Origin: Desulfobaccales bacterium
Lineage (GTDB): Bacteria; Desulfobacterota; Desulfobaccia; Desulfobaccales; 0-14-0-80-60-11
DNA: 34,897 nucleotides
Direction: 5' to 3'
Assembly (NCBI GenBank): GCA_037481655.1
Contig: JBBFLF010000020.1
Coordinates: 9,522 to 44,418 of the forward strand
In this document: piece after piece, positions 26,229 to 34,587 of the stretch
Layout of the letters: every line of letters begins with the position of its first letter
Numbering within the stretch: position 1 is the stretch's first letter
Notes under the pieces: generated by a model
What the model saw: only the letters and a program-made list of their open reading frames with translations
What the model was told of the DNA's origin: nothing
The model's database searches: none
Translations under genes and position numbers: made by a program

Positions 26229-27698
26229 TTACCCGCCCAGGGCCTGGCGGCGTTTGTCCTGCGCCAGGCGATAGAGGTCTTCGTATTGAGGGGCCACCCG
26301 ATCCCAGGAGAAATCCAGGGCCATGTTGCGGCGCATCAGGGCCTGCCAGGCCGGCCGGTCCGCATAGAGGGCCAGCGCCTGGCGGATGGCTCCCAGGAAG
26401 GCCTCCGGGGTGTAATCGTGGAACTTGAAGCCGCTCCCTTCGCCGGTCTCCGGGTTATAGGCGGTGATGGTCTCCTCCAGGCCGCCGGTGGCCCTGACCA
26501 CCGGGATGGTGCCGTAGCGCAGACAGTAGAGCTGGTCCAGACCGCAGGGCTCATAACGGGAGGGCATGAGAAAGATGTCAGCGCCGGCGATGATCTGATG
26601 CGCCATCGCCTCGGAAAATTCCAGGGACAGCCCGAAGCGCCCGCTGAACTTCAGGGCCTGCTCCTGCAAGATGTACTGATGGCGCTCCTCTCCGGTGCCC
26701 TGCAAGACCAGGCCCACCTCCAGACGGAAGAGCTCCTCCAGGATGGCCTCCAACAGGTCAATGCCCTTGCGCTCGTAAAGGCGGGTGGTGAGGCCGAACA
26801 GGGGGGCCTCCAGGGGCAGGGTGAGGCCGAAATGCTTGAGCAGCGCCTCCTTGCAGCGCTCCTTGCCGCTTAAGTCCTCCGGGGAGTATGGGGCCGGGAG
26901 GAAGGGATCCCGGGCCGGGTCCCAGCGTTCGTAATCCACCCCCACCACGATGCCGAAGAGGTCCTGGGCCCGCTCCTGAAAGACGCCTTCCAGCCCGAAG
27001 CCCTGCTCCGGGGTGAGGATCTCCTCCCGGTATTTGTGGCTCACGGTGCTTAAGAGGTCGGCGAAGACCAGGCCGCCCTTCATCAGATTGATGCGGCCGA
27101 AGAACTCCAGGGCCTTGGGGGAGAGGAGCTCCCAGCCCAGGCCGGTGAGGGGCAGGTCAAAGGCGGAGAAGATGCCCTGGAAGCCCACGTTGTGGACGGT
27201 ATAAACGATGGGCAGGCGCTGCAGCCGGGGGCGTTCCCGGTAGAGGGTGCGGCAGTAGACCGGCACCAGGCCGCTTTGCCATTCGTGGCAATGGCAGACG
27301 TCCAGCTCCAGCTCCAGGGCCTCCACCATCTCCACCACTGCCCGGCTGAAGAAGATGAAGCGCTCGGCGTTGTCCTCGAAATCCCCGTAGGCCGTGCCGT
27401 AGAGGCCGTCCCGGTTGTAGAGGGCATCCTGGCCGATGAAATAGAAGTGCACCCCCGAGGGCAGCCGGGTCTCATAGATGTCGGCGGACAGGGTTTTGAA
27501 GGACAAAGGAATGGGCAGGCTTTTCCCGGTAAAGGTGAGGGGGTGGCCCGATTCCCGCACCTGGCGGTAGAGCGGCAGGACCACCGCTACCTGGTGCCCC
27601 CGGCGCACCAGGGAGTGGGACAGGGCGGAGATGACTTCCGCCAGACCGCCGCTGCGGGCGAAGGGATTGGCTTCGGGGGTGACCATCAGGATGCGCAT
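26229..27698 (-). CDS. glgA: Glycogen synthase
   Basis: This gene encodes 489 residues of a GT5-family glycogen/starch synthase that adds glucose from a nucleotide sugar to a glucan chain. It opens MRILMVTPEANPFARSGGLAEV. The usual KTGGL lysine that contacts the substrate is replaced by Arg (RSGGL), a notable change. Other family marks are HCHEWQSGLVPVY, VYTVHNVGFQG, VSHKYREEI and, near the end, MPSRYEPCGLDQLYCLRYGTIPVVRATGGLEETI, with the catalytic Glu in RYEPCG. AAAGGA lies eight bases upstream. It follows galT by 19 bases and precedes the kinase gene, suggesting a sugar-storage operon with its own two-component system. Confidence 0.94.
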   Translation of the reverse strand: MRILMVTPEANPFARSGGLAEVISALSHSLVRRGHQVAVVLPLYRQVRESGHPLTFTGKSLPIPLSFKTLSADIYETRLPSGVHFYFIGQDALYNRDGLYGTAYGDFEDNAERFIFFSRAVVEMVEALELELDVCHCHEWQSGLVPVYCRTLYRERPRLQRLPIVYTVHNVGFQGIFSAFDLPLTGLGWELLSPKALEFFGRINLMKGGLVFADLLSTVSHKYREEILTPEQGFGLEGVFQERAQDLFGIVVGVDYERWDPARDPFLPAPYSPEDLSGKERCKEALLKHFGLTLPLEAPLFGLTTRLYERKGIDLLEAILEELFRLEVGLVLQGTGEERHQYILQEQALKFSGRFGLSLEFSEAMAHQIIAGADIFLMPSRYEPCGLDQLYCLRYGTIPVVRATGGLEETITAYNPETGEGSGFKFHDYTPEAFLGAIRQALALYADRPAWQALMRRNMALDFSWDRVAPQYEDLYRLAQDKRRQALGG

Positions 27699-27717
27699 GG
27701 GGGCCGTCCTTTCGGGA

Positions 27718-28716
27718 TTACCAGTGCACTTCCCTCAGATAGGTGGCGGCATCCTCCGGCGGGGTAGGGTTGATGAAGAACCCGGAGCCCCACTCAAAGC
27801 CGGCCATCAACGTCAGCTTGGGCATGATCTCAAAATGCCAGTGATAATGGGGAATGGCGGGCTCCCGCACCGGGGCGGTGTGCAGGATGAAGTTATAAGG
27901 GGCGCCGCGCAGCGCGGTGTGCAATCTTTTGAGGGTCGTGGAGAAAATGGCCGCCAGTTGTGCCAGCGAGCCCTCCTGCAGCTCCACATAGGATGAATGA
28001 TGGGTCTTGGGGAGGATCCAGACCTCAAAGGGGGAGCGGGGGGCAAAGGGGCAGAGGGCCACAAACTCCTCGTTCTCCTCCACCACCCGGATGCCCTGCT
28101 GCAGCTCCTGGCGGATCATGTCGCAAAAAACGCAGCGCTCCTTCCAGTTATAGTAAAACTTGCTGCCGTTGAGCTCCTCCATGACCAGCTCCGGGACGAT
28201 GGGGAGGCTGATGAGCTGGCTGTGGCTGTGCTCCAGGGAGGCGCCGGCGGCCCGGCCCTGATTTTTGAAGACCAGCACATAGCGCATGCGGGGGTCCTCC
28301 CCCAGGCTGCGGATGCGCTCCCGGTAGGCCTTCAGGACCAGGATGAAGTGCTCCACCGGCAGGGTGGCCAGATTGAGGCGATGATCCGGGCTCTCGATGA
28401 TGACCTCGTGGGTGCCGATGCCGTTCATCTTGTCGAACATGCCCTCGCCTTGACGGTCGGGCTCCCCTTGCAGGATGAGGGCGGGAAACTTGTTGTTCAC
28501 CACCCGCAGCTGCCAGCCCGGGGTATTGGGCTGGGTGTTGGGGTCCCGGAAGGCGAAGATCTCGGGCGGCGTGGTGTGTTCGTTGCCGGGGCAAAAAGGG
28601 CAGAAGCCCCCCTTCACCACCTCCTCCTCCACCACGAAATCATGGGGCCGTTTGCCTCGCTCGGTGGCGATGATCACCCAGCGGCCGATGATGGGATCTT
28701 TGCGCAACTCCGGCAT
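27718..28716 (-). CDS. galT: Galactose-1-phosphate uridylyltransferase family protein
   Basis: This gene encodes 332 residues of the GalT branch of the HIT superfamily. GalT exchanges sugar phosphates between UDP-glucose and galactose-1-phosphate through a uridylyl-histidine. The active site is GASLEHSHSQ (H163, H165, Q167; usual form HPHxQ), with Ser where many GalT proteins have Pro. Zinc ligands are CPFCPGNE (C39, C42), and there is a second pair, CVFC. HYHWHFEIMP near residue 300 is also conserved. Homologues without other Leloir genes may act on ADP-glucose or another nucleotide sugar, and the neighbouring glgA makes that plausible here. The ATG at 28716 has GAGG eight bases upstream. 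Confidence 0.9.
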   Translation of the reverse strand: MPELRKDPIIGRWVIIATERGKRPHDFVVEEEVVKGGFCPFCPGNEHTTPPEIFAFRDPNTQPNTPGWQLRVVNNKFPALILQGEPDRQGEGMFDKMNGIGTHEVIIESPDHRLNLATLPVEHFILVLKAYRERIRSLGEDPRMRYVLVFKNQGRAAGASLEHSHSQLISLPIVPELVMEELNGSKFYYNWKERCVFCDMIRQELQQGIRVVEENEEFVALCPFAPRSPFEVWILPKTHHSSYVELQEGSLAQLAAIFSTTLKRLHTALRGAPYNFILHTAPVREPAIPHYHWHFEIMPKLTLMAGFEWGSGFFINPTPPEDAATYLREVHW

Positions 28717-29107
28717 GACGCCGCCTCACTTGTGCTCTGGGTCAGGGCCACCCTCAGCTCCGGCCGCGGCCCTTCACTTCCCGGTGGGTGAGGCCCCGTG
28801 GCCCCTGCACCCGACCCCGATGGAGCCGGGAAGGTTATTGAGGGAAGGGCCGGGGAGGCGGTGGCTTCCCGCCCTCTCCGCCCCGGTCAGCTTGAGGCCA
28901 CAGCCCCGATTTTCCAAATAATATAAGGAGTTGGGGGAGTGGAGCGGGGTGGAAACCGGAAGCCGTGGCCCCATGCCCCTGCTCCCCCAAGCTTTGGGCA
29001 CCCGTCTCAGTATATCCCCCCAGGGGGAAGTTGCAAGGCATTTGGCCGGTTACCGGAGCTGAGGGGCCCGCCTCCCCGGCCCCGCCGGCCGTGGCCCCCA
29101 TGTCTCC
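28717..29107 (-). other. Gene-free G/C-rich stretch with decayed repeat
   Basis: These 391 bases hold no credible gene. Two stable hairpins read like a diverged, minus-oriented three-hairpin repeat. One is at 28931-28990 (arms TTGGGGGAG and CTCCCCCAA) and resembles hairpin 1. One at about 28840-28884 (around AGGGAAGGGCCGGGG) resembles hairpin 3. Between them is an A/T-rich patch (28911-28927). They follow the minus-strand DUF2905 gene and precede galT, so the direction fits the other copies. A galT promoter may lie in the A/T patch, but no good hexamer pair is visible. Confidence 0.45.
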
Positions 29108-29320
29108 CTAGCGCCTGAGCAGATACAGCAGCAGGGTCAAAATTACACTCAGCAGGATGCTGGTGCCCAAAGGAAAATAAAAGGTGAAGTTGCCCCGGCG
29201 CCAGACGATGTCGCCGGGCAGCTTCCCCAGCCAGGGGATTTTGGGGGCCGCCAGGAGCACTACGCCCACCAGCGCCAGGATGACGCCGGTGAGGATGAGA
29301 AAGCGTCCCAGCTCCGTCAT
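29108..29320 (-). CDS. DUF2905-family small membrane protein
   Basis: This gene encodes 70 residues with two membrane helices (about 6-25 and 50-68). The linker PWLGKLPGDIVWRRGNFTFYFPLGTSILLS matches the conserved DUF2905 core: PGD, R-x-N-x-x-x-Y-x-P-L. Function is unknown. The ATG at 29320 has GGGAGGAG directly upstream and GAGGTGAG at a better distance. It lies 152 bases after the HIT gene on the same strand. Confidence 0.88.
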   Translation of the reverse strand: MTELGRFLILTGVILALVGVVLLAAPKIPWLGKLPGDIVWRRGNFTFYFPLGTSILLSVILTLLLYLLRR

Positions 29321-29465
29321 CTCCTCCCTCACCTCCTCTCGGCCGGCCGGCCGGATATCTTGAGAGGGTTCAAGGTATTTTGGTCTCCCACCCCACGTAT
29401 CCCCAGGTGCACCGTTTCCCCGGGAAGCGGTGCCATGTCTTCCGAGGTGGCGCCGGCCCCGGTTC

Positions 29466-29483
29466 CCCCAGTTTACTGGGGGG
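29466..29483 (-). terminator. Hairpin enclosing the HIT gene stop codon
   Basis: On the minus strand CCCCCAG and CTGGGGG form a 7-bp stem whose four-base loop TAAA contains the HIT stop codon. There is no U-tract, so termination is uncertain. It could instead protect the mRNA end or modulate release. Confidence 0.4.
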
Positions 29484-29895
29484 ATGAGGCCAGGGCCTCC
29501 CGCAGTCTTTGGCCCACCTTCTCCATGTCCCCGGGGAGATAGCGCCCCTGGGGGAAGAAGTGCAGGCCGTCGCTCAAAAAGCGGGGGATGACATGCAGAT
29601 GGGCATGAAACACCACCTGGCCGGCGGCCTCGAAGTTGTTCATGCCGATATTGAAACCCCGGGCAAAGAGGGCCTGCCTTAAGCCCTCCGCCACCCGGCG
29701 GCAGACCCGGCCCATTTCCAGCCACAGGTCGTCCGGGAGGTCCAGCAAGGTCTCGTAATGCGCCTTGGGAATCACCAGGGTATGGCCGTAGTGCACCGGG
29801 GCAATGTCCAGGAAGGCCAGCACCCGGTCGGTCTCCCAGACCCGGACGCAGGGCTCGCGGCCGGCGGCGATGCGGCAGAAGATGCAGTCCGGCAT
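29473..29895 (-). CDS. HIT-family nucleotide hydrolase
   Basis: This gene encodes 140 residues of the histidine triad family (Hint/Fhit-like), which hydrolyses nucleotide-phosphate linkages in dinucleotides or AMP conjugates. The triad is HAHLHV (H97, H99, H101). The N-terminal CIFCRI (C4, C7) is the usual CxxC, here probably with the later zinc-binding histidines. NIGMNNFEAAGQVVFHAH and DIAPVHYGHTLVIPK are typical. AAGGGGG precedes the ATG, overlapping the end of queD. The exact substrate cannot be read from sequence. Confidence 0.94.
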   Translation of the reverse strand: MPDCIFCRIAAGREPCVRVWETDRVLAFLDIAPVHYGHTLVIPKAHYETLLDLPDDLWLEMGRVCRRVAEGLRQALFARGFNIGMNNFEAAGQVVFHAHLHVIPRFLSDGLHFFPQGRYLPGDMEKVGQRLREALASSPQ

Positions 29896-29907
29896 GGAGC
29901 CCCCTTC

Positions 29908-30279
29908 TCACTCCGGCAGGTAGGTGGCGCAGGCGGTCTCCGACTCCCAGACGCTCACCCGGCTCACCCGCACGTCCTTACCGTTGAGGCGGCCCTGCAG
30001 TTGTTCGGCCAGATAGCGGGCGATGTTCTCCGAGGAGGGGTTCTGGGTCCGGAAGGCCGGGTGCTCATTCAGGTAGGTGTGGTCCAGCTCCTCCAGCACC
30101 TCCTTGGTCATGGCCTTGAGCACCCCGAAATCCAGGACCAGGCCCGCCTCGTCCAGTCGGCTGCCGCTGACCTGCACCTCCACCTTCCAGTTGTGGCCGT
30201 GGAGGGCCTCGCATTTGCCGTAAAAATTCTCCAGCCGGTGGGCGGCAGAGAAGTGGGTGATGATTTTCAGTTCGTACAT
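29908..30279 (-). CDS. queD: 6-carboxy-tetrahydropterin synthase (QueD/PTPS family)
   Basis: This gene encodes 123 residues of the 6-pyruvoyl/6-carboxy-tetrahydropterin synthase family. QueD acts early in the queuosine (7-deazaguanine) pathway. Zinc ligands H14, H27 and H29 (SAAHRL, HGHN) and the catalytic C23 are present, along with LDFGVLK and ELDHTYLNE. The C-terminal WESETACATY holds the conserved Glu that binds the pterin. The length is normal. No queC, queE or queF is adjacent, and a PTPS of other specificity cannot be excluded. The start lies four bases after the stop of the coiled-coil gene. Confidence 0.92.
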   Translation of the reverse strand: MYELKIITHFSAAHRLENFYGKCEALHGHNWKVEVQVSGSRLDEAGLVLDFGVLKAMTKEVLEELDHTYLNEHPAFRTQNPSSENIARYLAEQLQGRLNGKDVRVSRVSVWESETACATYLPE

Positions 30280-30283
30280 GGGC

Positions 30284-30493
30284 TCAGGAACGCCCTCCTT
30301 TCACCTGGCGCAGGCGGTTTTCCATCCGGCTGATGAGGGTTTTCAGGTCGGCCTGCAGACCGGCCAGATCCCGGTGGCGCTTGGCGTCGATGCGCTTCAA
30401 CTCCTCCAGCCAGAATTCCAGCAAGGCCCGCTCCCGCTTCTGCAATTCCTCTTCCACTTTCTGCTGCAACTGTCGGATAAGGGCCGGGTCCAT
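30284..30493 (-). CDS. Small coiled-coil hypothetical protein
   Basis: This gene encodes 69 residues that are almost entirely helical with heptad-like spacing (LIRQLQQKVEEELQKRERAL, LAGLQADLKTLISRMENRL) and highly charged. GGAGG lies five bases before the ATG, and the stop is four bases before queD, so it is a real gene by context. There is no signal peptide or membrane segment. I do not recognise the family. Confidence 0.72.
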   Translation of the reverse strand: MDPALIRQLQQKVEEELQKRERALLEFWLEELKRIDAKRHRDLAGLQADLKTLISRMENRLRQVKGGRS

Positions 30494-30564
30494 GCACGCC
30501 TCCGGGTTCGGGCAAGTTGGTTAATTCTTTACCATAAACCGGCGGGGCGCACCAGGGGAGGGGC

Positions 30565-31197
30565 TCAGAACTGCCGGATGGGCCAGTGCCGCTTTTGGGC
30601 CAACCGGCGCAGGCGCCGGCGGGGGTTGACGGCCACCGGATGGCCCACCAGCTCCAGGAGCGGCAGGTCGCTCAGGTGATCGCCGTAGGCATAGGAGCGG
30701 GCCAGGTCCAGACCGTGGCGGCGGGCCAGCTCCTGCACCAGGATGGCTTTGTTCCGGCCCCGAGGGTGCAGTCCCCGGATCTCTCCGGTGAAGCGGCCGC
30801 CGTTTTCCACCAGCTCGGTGGCGATGAGCCACTCGGCCCCGGCCAGCTCCTTCAGTGGCCTCAGGAGGAAAATCAGGGAGCCGGTGAGGAGGATCACCAC
30901 GTGGCCCGCGGCCTGATGCTCCCGCAGGCAGGCCAAACCCACGGGACTGAGCCGGGGCAGGATCTGCTCCCGGAAACATTCCTCCGCCCGGGGGAGCACC
31001 CCTTCCACCCTTTGCCCCGCCAGGTAGGATTTGTTGCGATGCCGCTCCGCCGGCGACAGGGCCAGGCGGGCCAGATAGGCCAGGGCGGTTCCGGGGGAGA
31101 GCAGACCGCAGCTCAGCAGATGCCGGAAGAAGAGGCGCTCGGTGTGCCCCTTGACCAGCGTGCGGTCCACGTCGAAGATGGCTGCCACTCGGGCCAT
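30565..31197 (-). CDS. HAD-superfamily IB phosphatase
   Basis: This gene encodes 210 residues. Motif I is FDVDRTL (D9 nucleophile, D11), motif II is LLTGS (T105), motif III is K150 and motif IV is GDHLSDLPLL (D173, D177). The helical cap between residues 15 and 90 and the HAEE-like region fit subfamily IB, which includes SerB and the phosphatidylglycerophosphatase PgpC. The gene follows a CDP-alcohol phosphatidyltransferase gene by 62 bases on the same strand. A lipid-phosphate phosphatase role is therefore an attractive inference, but a SerB-like role is also possible. AGGGA lies six bases upstream. Confidence 0.9.
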   Translation of the reverse strand: MARVAAIFDVDRTLVKGHTERLFFRHLLSCGLLSPGTALAYLARLALSPAERHRNKSYLAGQRVEGVLPRAEECFREQILPRLSPVGLACLREHQAAGHVVILLTGSLIFLLRPLKELAGAEWLIATELVENGGRFTGEIRGLHPRGRNKAILVQELARRHGLDLARSYAYGDHLSDLPLLELVGHPVAVNPRRRLRRLAQKRHWPIRQF

Positions 31198-31259
31198 GGG
31201 TGTTCCCTGCTGGGCTCCCCCTGCTCACCGGGCCGGTTGCGCTCGGTAGGTCACCGGGG

Positions 31260-31865
31260 TCAGGTGGTCTCTTGGTGGAAAAAGATGCGGCCGTCCAGGA
31301 GCACCGGCACCCCCCGGAGGATACACAACCCCGTGCTTATGAGAATAAGTCCAAAATTGACCGGCTGCAAGGCTGACACGGCGGCGGGATCATGGAAACT
31401 CAGGGCATGCGTCAGCCACAGAAAGCTGAAGGTCACCCCTTTGGCCAGGCCGTAAAAGGCCCGCATGAAGCGGGAGGCCACCAGAAAGCGCCCCAGGGCG
31501 GAGTGCATCATGGCAAAGCCGGGCTTGCCCCGGGCCAGGGCCACGCCCCGGATGCCGTCCACCACAAAGGAGCGGATGAGAAAGATCACCGGCACCGCCA
31601 AAGGCACCATCCCCAAGGTGAGGAAGGCCACCCAGAGGATGTTTTCCACCGCCCGGTCCAGGGCCACATCCAGGACCGCCCCCAATTCCGTCACTTCCCG
31701 GCGCCGGCGGGCCACATAGCCGTCCACCCAGTCCAGGAGAAAGAGCAGGATCAGGAGGGCCAGTCCCGCCAGTTGCCAGCCGAAGGAGGGCACCCCGAAC
31801 AGCAGGGCCAAAAGCAGGAGCAACAGCGGCAGTCGGGCCAGAGTAATGAGATTCGCCAGAGACAT
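31260..31865 (-). CDS. CDP-alcohol phosphatidyltransferase (PgsA-like)
   Basis: This gene encodes 201 residues of an integral membrane enzyme that transfers a phosphatidyl or similar group from a CDP-linked donor to an alcohol. The catalytic motif is complete: D-W-V-D-G-Y-V-A-R, eight residues, G-A-V-L-D-V-A-L-D (residues about 45-70). About six hydrophobic helices are visible. PgsA is the usual reading for a protein of this size opening MSLANLITLARLPLL, but phosphatidylserine or inositol synthases share the motif. The ATG at 31865 is preferred over an upstream in-frame start at 31910, which adds non-family sequence. It heads a minus-strand run of six genes. Confidence 0.9.
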   Translation of the reverse strand: MSLANLITLARLPLLLLLLALLFGVPSFGWQLAGLALLILLFLLDWVDGYVARRRREVTELGAVLDVALDRAVENILWVAFLTLGMVPLAVPVIFLIRSFVVDGIRGVALARGKPGFAMMHSALGRFLVASRFMRAFYGLAKGVTFSFLWLTHALSFHDPAAVSALQPVNFGLILISTGLCILRGVPVLLDGRIFFHQETT

Positions 31866-32196
31866 GCAGCCAGAAACGACATGATCGCCCGCCCGGTCCG
31901 GGCCGGGCACGGGACACGCCCCTTCCCCCAGGGGTTTCAGATTTCCGGTGATTGAAAAACAAGGGCGCGCATTTCCTGGGTGGCGAGCGGGGAGAGCCTC
32001 CAGCCGGCACCCTTGGCCCCTGCCTCTCTGAGGGCAACGCCCTCACCTTATCAGAAACCTCCGGCCCATGCCAGGGAATAACGCCGGGAGAGGGCCTCTT
32101 CACCTTTTCCGGGCGGGGGATTTATGCTAAGGTGAACCAGCAAGATTGACGGCCGGCAGGGGACACCCACCCCTGCTTCAGGCACGAGGTCGCCTC
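31866..32196. promoter_or_regulatory. Divergent intergenic region
   Basis: These 331 bases separate the minus-strand lipid operon from the plus-strand pseudokinase-purC operon. On the plus side TTCACC, an 18-base gap and TATGCT (about 32124-32129) form a weak possible promoter. A G/C hairpin (GCCCGG..CCGGGC) lies around 31890-31910. The short A/T patch at about 31940-31962 may serve the minus side, but no good hexamer pair is seen. No gene is evident here. Confidence 0.35.
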
Positions 32197-33690
32197 ATGC
32201 ACACCCCGACGGGAAACCGCCCGGCACCTGCCAGTCTCGGGCCCCGCTACGCCCTGCTCAGGCTCCTGCGGGAGGAGCCCTGGGGGGACGTCTGGCTGGC
32301 CCAGGACCGTTTTCTCCATGTGGAGGTGGCGGTGAAGTTCATGCCCCGAGAGGCCCCGGAATTCGAGCTGGCCCGGGACTTCCTCATGGAGGAGGGCCGC
32401 CTGGCCTTCCGCCTGCGCCATCCCCGGATCCTGGCAGGGTTTTACGCCGGCGAAATCGAGGAGGGGGTCTTTCTCATCCTGGAGCCCTTCGCCGGGGAGA
32501 GCCTGCTTGCCCGGCTCACCCGCCTGCCCCGGGTCGGCCTCAGCCAGGCGCTGCACCTCCTGGAGCAGGCCGGCCAGGCCCTGGCCGCGGCCCACGCCCA
32601 GGGAATCGTGCATCAGGGGCTCACCCCGGTGAGCGTGCTGGTGGAGGGCGAGCGCCTCAAGGTGGCCAATTTCGCCTTTCCGCCCCGCCAGGAGGATGAT
32701 CTCAGCCATCTGGAGCTCAAGGCCTACGTGGCGCCGGAGGTGCTCCGGGGCGAGGAGGTGACCCCGGCGGCCAATATCTTCTCTTTGGGGGTGCTGGGCT
32801 TCCGCCTCACTGTGGGCAGTCTCCCGTATCCCCTGACCTTCGATGAGCCCTTCCCCTACCGCCTGGAGATGCCGCCCGCGGATCTGGGGGAGTTGCCGGT
32901 GGCCTTGCAGAACCTGTTCCTGCGCTGCCTGGCGCCGGCCCCGGAGGACCGCCTGGCCGACGGGGAGGCCTTTCTGAACGCCCTGGCCCAGGCCCGGGAG
33001 CTGTGGCGGGCTGCCCCCCGGGAGGAACGCCACGCCTGGGAGACCGCCGAGGACCGGGCCACGGCGGTTACCGGGGCCCGCAAACTCTGGGAGGAGGGGG
33101 CGGCCTGGGGCCGGCGGTTGCGCGAGGGTCTGACGCCTCTGGCTGACCGGGCCCGCCAGGCTCCCCGGCGGCTGTGGTATGGCGCCGGACTGGCTCTCCT
33201 GGTATTCCTGCTCTTGTGGGGGGGCTCCCGCCTGCTGTGGACCAGCCGCCCGGCAGCCCCGCCGCCGCCGGAGGCGCCCGCAGTGCCCGTGAGGCCGCCG
33301 GAGGTGGCGGGGCCGCCCCGGGGTGCGTCCCCGGCAGGGCGCCCCCCGGAGACGTCGCCTGCCCCGGCGCCGGCGCCGCCCGCCACGACGCAGGCTCCGG
33401 CCGGGGCCGCCCGGGAGGAAAAGTTTATCCTTCTCGTGGCCAGCTACACTAAGTACGAGCAGGCCCGGGCCCTGGCGGACAAGCTCAAGGCCCGTCAGCT
33501 GCCGGCCAAGGTGATGCGCACCACCCCGGGAGGCAAGCCCATGTTCCAGGTGCGGCTGGGGCCGTATGCCCAGCGGACCCAGGCGGAGGAGGCCGCCCGG
33601 AAACTCAAGGCCGAGGGCTTCACCCCCAAGCTGGCCCGACTCAAACCCGAGGCGGCAGGGAATCCCCCTGCCGGGAGAAGCAGACGATGA
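32197..33690 (+). CDS. Membrane pseudokinase with C-terminal SPOR domain
   Basis: This gene encodes 497 residues. The first 270 follow a Ser/Thr kinase fold: a glycine-poor loop, VAVKFM (K47), [24 protein letters not shown] and [18 protein letters not shown]. The catalytic loop reads HQGLTPVSV instead of HRDLKPxN, and DFG is replaced by NFA (158-160), so both catalytic acids are gone. The F-helix Asp is also Asn (N193). This predicts a pseudokinase. A membrane helix (about 327-344), a Pro/Ala-rich linker (about 350-405) and a SPOR domain (about 406-482: [29 protein letters not shown]) follow. SPOR domains bind denuded peptidoglycan at division sites, so the kinase-like part would be cytoplasmic. 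GAGGT precedes the ATG. The stop overlaps purC (ATGA). Confidence 0.85.
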   Translation: MHTPTGNRPAPASLGPRYALLRLLREEPWGDVWLAQDRFLHVEVAVKFMPREAPEFELARDFLMEEGRLAFRLRHPRILAGFYAGEIEEGVFLILEPFAGESLLARLTRLPRVGLSQALHLLEQAGQALAAAHAQGIVHQGLTPVSVLVEGERLKVANFAFPPRQEDDLSHLELKAYVAPEVLRGEEVTPAANIFSLGVLGFRLTVGSLPYPLTFDEPFPYRLEMPPADLGELPVALQNLFLRCLAPAPEDRLADGEAFLNALAQARELWRAAPREERHAWETAEDRATAVTGARKLWEEGAAWGRRLREGLTPLADRARQAPRRLWYGAGLALLVFLLLWGGSRLLWTSRPAAPPPPEAPAVPVRPPEVAGPPRGASPAGRPPETSPAPAPAPPATTQAPAGAAREEKFILLVASYTKYEQARALADKLKARQLPAKVMRTTPGGKPMFQVRLGPYAQRTQAEEAARKLKAEGFTPKLARLKPEAAGNPPAGRSRR

Positions 33691-34574
33691 GCGTGGTATT
33701 TCAGACCGATTTTCCGGACATCGGCCCCCGCCACCAGGGCAAGGTCCGGGACATTTACGATTTGGGGGACACCCTGCTTCTGGTGGCCACCGACCGCATC
33801 TCCGCCTTTGACGTGGTCATGGCGGATCCCATCCCCGACAAGGGCCGCATCCTCACCCGGCTGTCCGCTTTCTGGTTCCGGCACCTGGCCGACGTGGTGG
33901 AAAATCACCTCCTCAGCCTGGCAGTGGAGGAGTTCCCCCCCGCCTGTCGGCCCTACCGGGAGATCCTGGCCGGCCGGAGCATGCTGGTGAAAAAATGCCG
34001 GCCCCTCCCCATCGAATGTATCGTCCGGGGGTATCTGGCGGGCTCGGGCTGGGCGGAATACAAGAAACAGGGTACCGTCTGCGGTCTGGCTTTGCCCCCG
34101 GGTTTAAGGGAGTCCGAACGCCTGCCGGAGCCCATTTTCACCCCCTCCACCAAGGCTACCACCGGCCACGACGAAAACATCCCCTTTGAGGAAGCCGCCC
34201 GCCTCGTGGGCCGGGAGCTGGCCGAAGAGGTGCGGCGCCTGAGCCTGGAGTTGTATCGCCGGGCCAGCGCCTGGGCCGAACCCCGGGGCATCATCCTGGC
34301 GGATACCAAGTTTGAATTCGGTCTGCTGGACGGCCGTCTCCTCCTCATCGACGAGGTCCTCACCCCCGATTCCTCCCGCTTCTGGCCCAAAGAGGACTAC
34401 GAGCCGGGCCGGCCCCAGAAGAGCTACGACAAGCAGTATCTACGGGACTACCTGGAATCCCTGGGCTGGAACAAACAACCGCCGCCCCCGCCCCTGCCCC
34501 CTGAGGTCATCACCCAGACCCGGGCCAAATACCTCCAGGCCTTAAAAGCCCTCACCGGCGAAGAGCTGGATTGA
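33687..34574 (+). CDS. purC: Phosphoribosylaminoimidazole-succinocarboxamide synthase
   Basis: This gene encodes 295 residues of SAICAR synthetase, which joins CAIR and aspartate using ATP in purine synthesis. Family marks are [27 protein letters not shown] at the start, [40 protein letters not shown] and [12 protein letters not shown]. The length fits the longer, yeast-like form rather than the 237-residue E. coli form. The ATG shares ATGA with the preceding pseudokinase-SPOR gene, so the two are coupled, an unexpected pairing. Two copies of the three-hairpin repeat follow. Confidence 0.96.
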   Translation: MSVVFQTDFPDIGPRHQGKVRDIYDLGDTLLLVATDRISAFDVVMADPIPDKGRILTRLSAFWFRHLADVVENHLLSLAVEEFPPACRPYREILAGRSMLVKKCRPLPIECIVRGYLAGSGWAEYKKQGTVCGLALPPGLRESERLPEPIFTPSTKATTGHDENIPFEEAARLVGRELAEEVRRLSLELYRRASAWAEPRGIILADTKFEFGLLDGRLLLIDEVLTPDSSRFWPKEDYEPGRPQKSYDKQYLRDYLESLGWNKQPPPPPLPPEVITQTRAKYLQALKALTGEELD

Positions 34575-34587
34575 GCCTGCTACTCTT

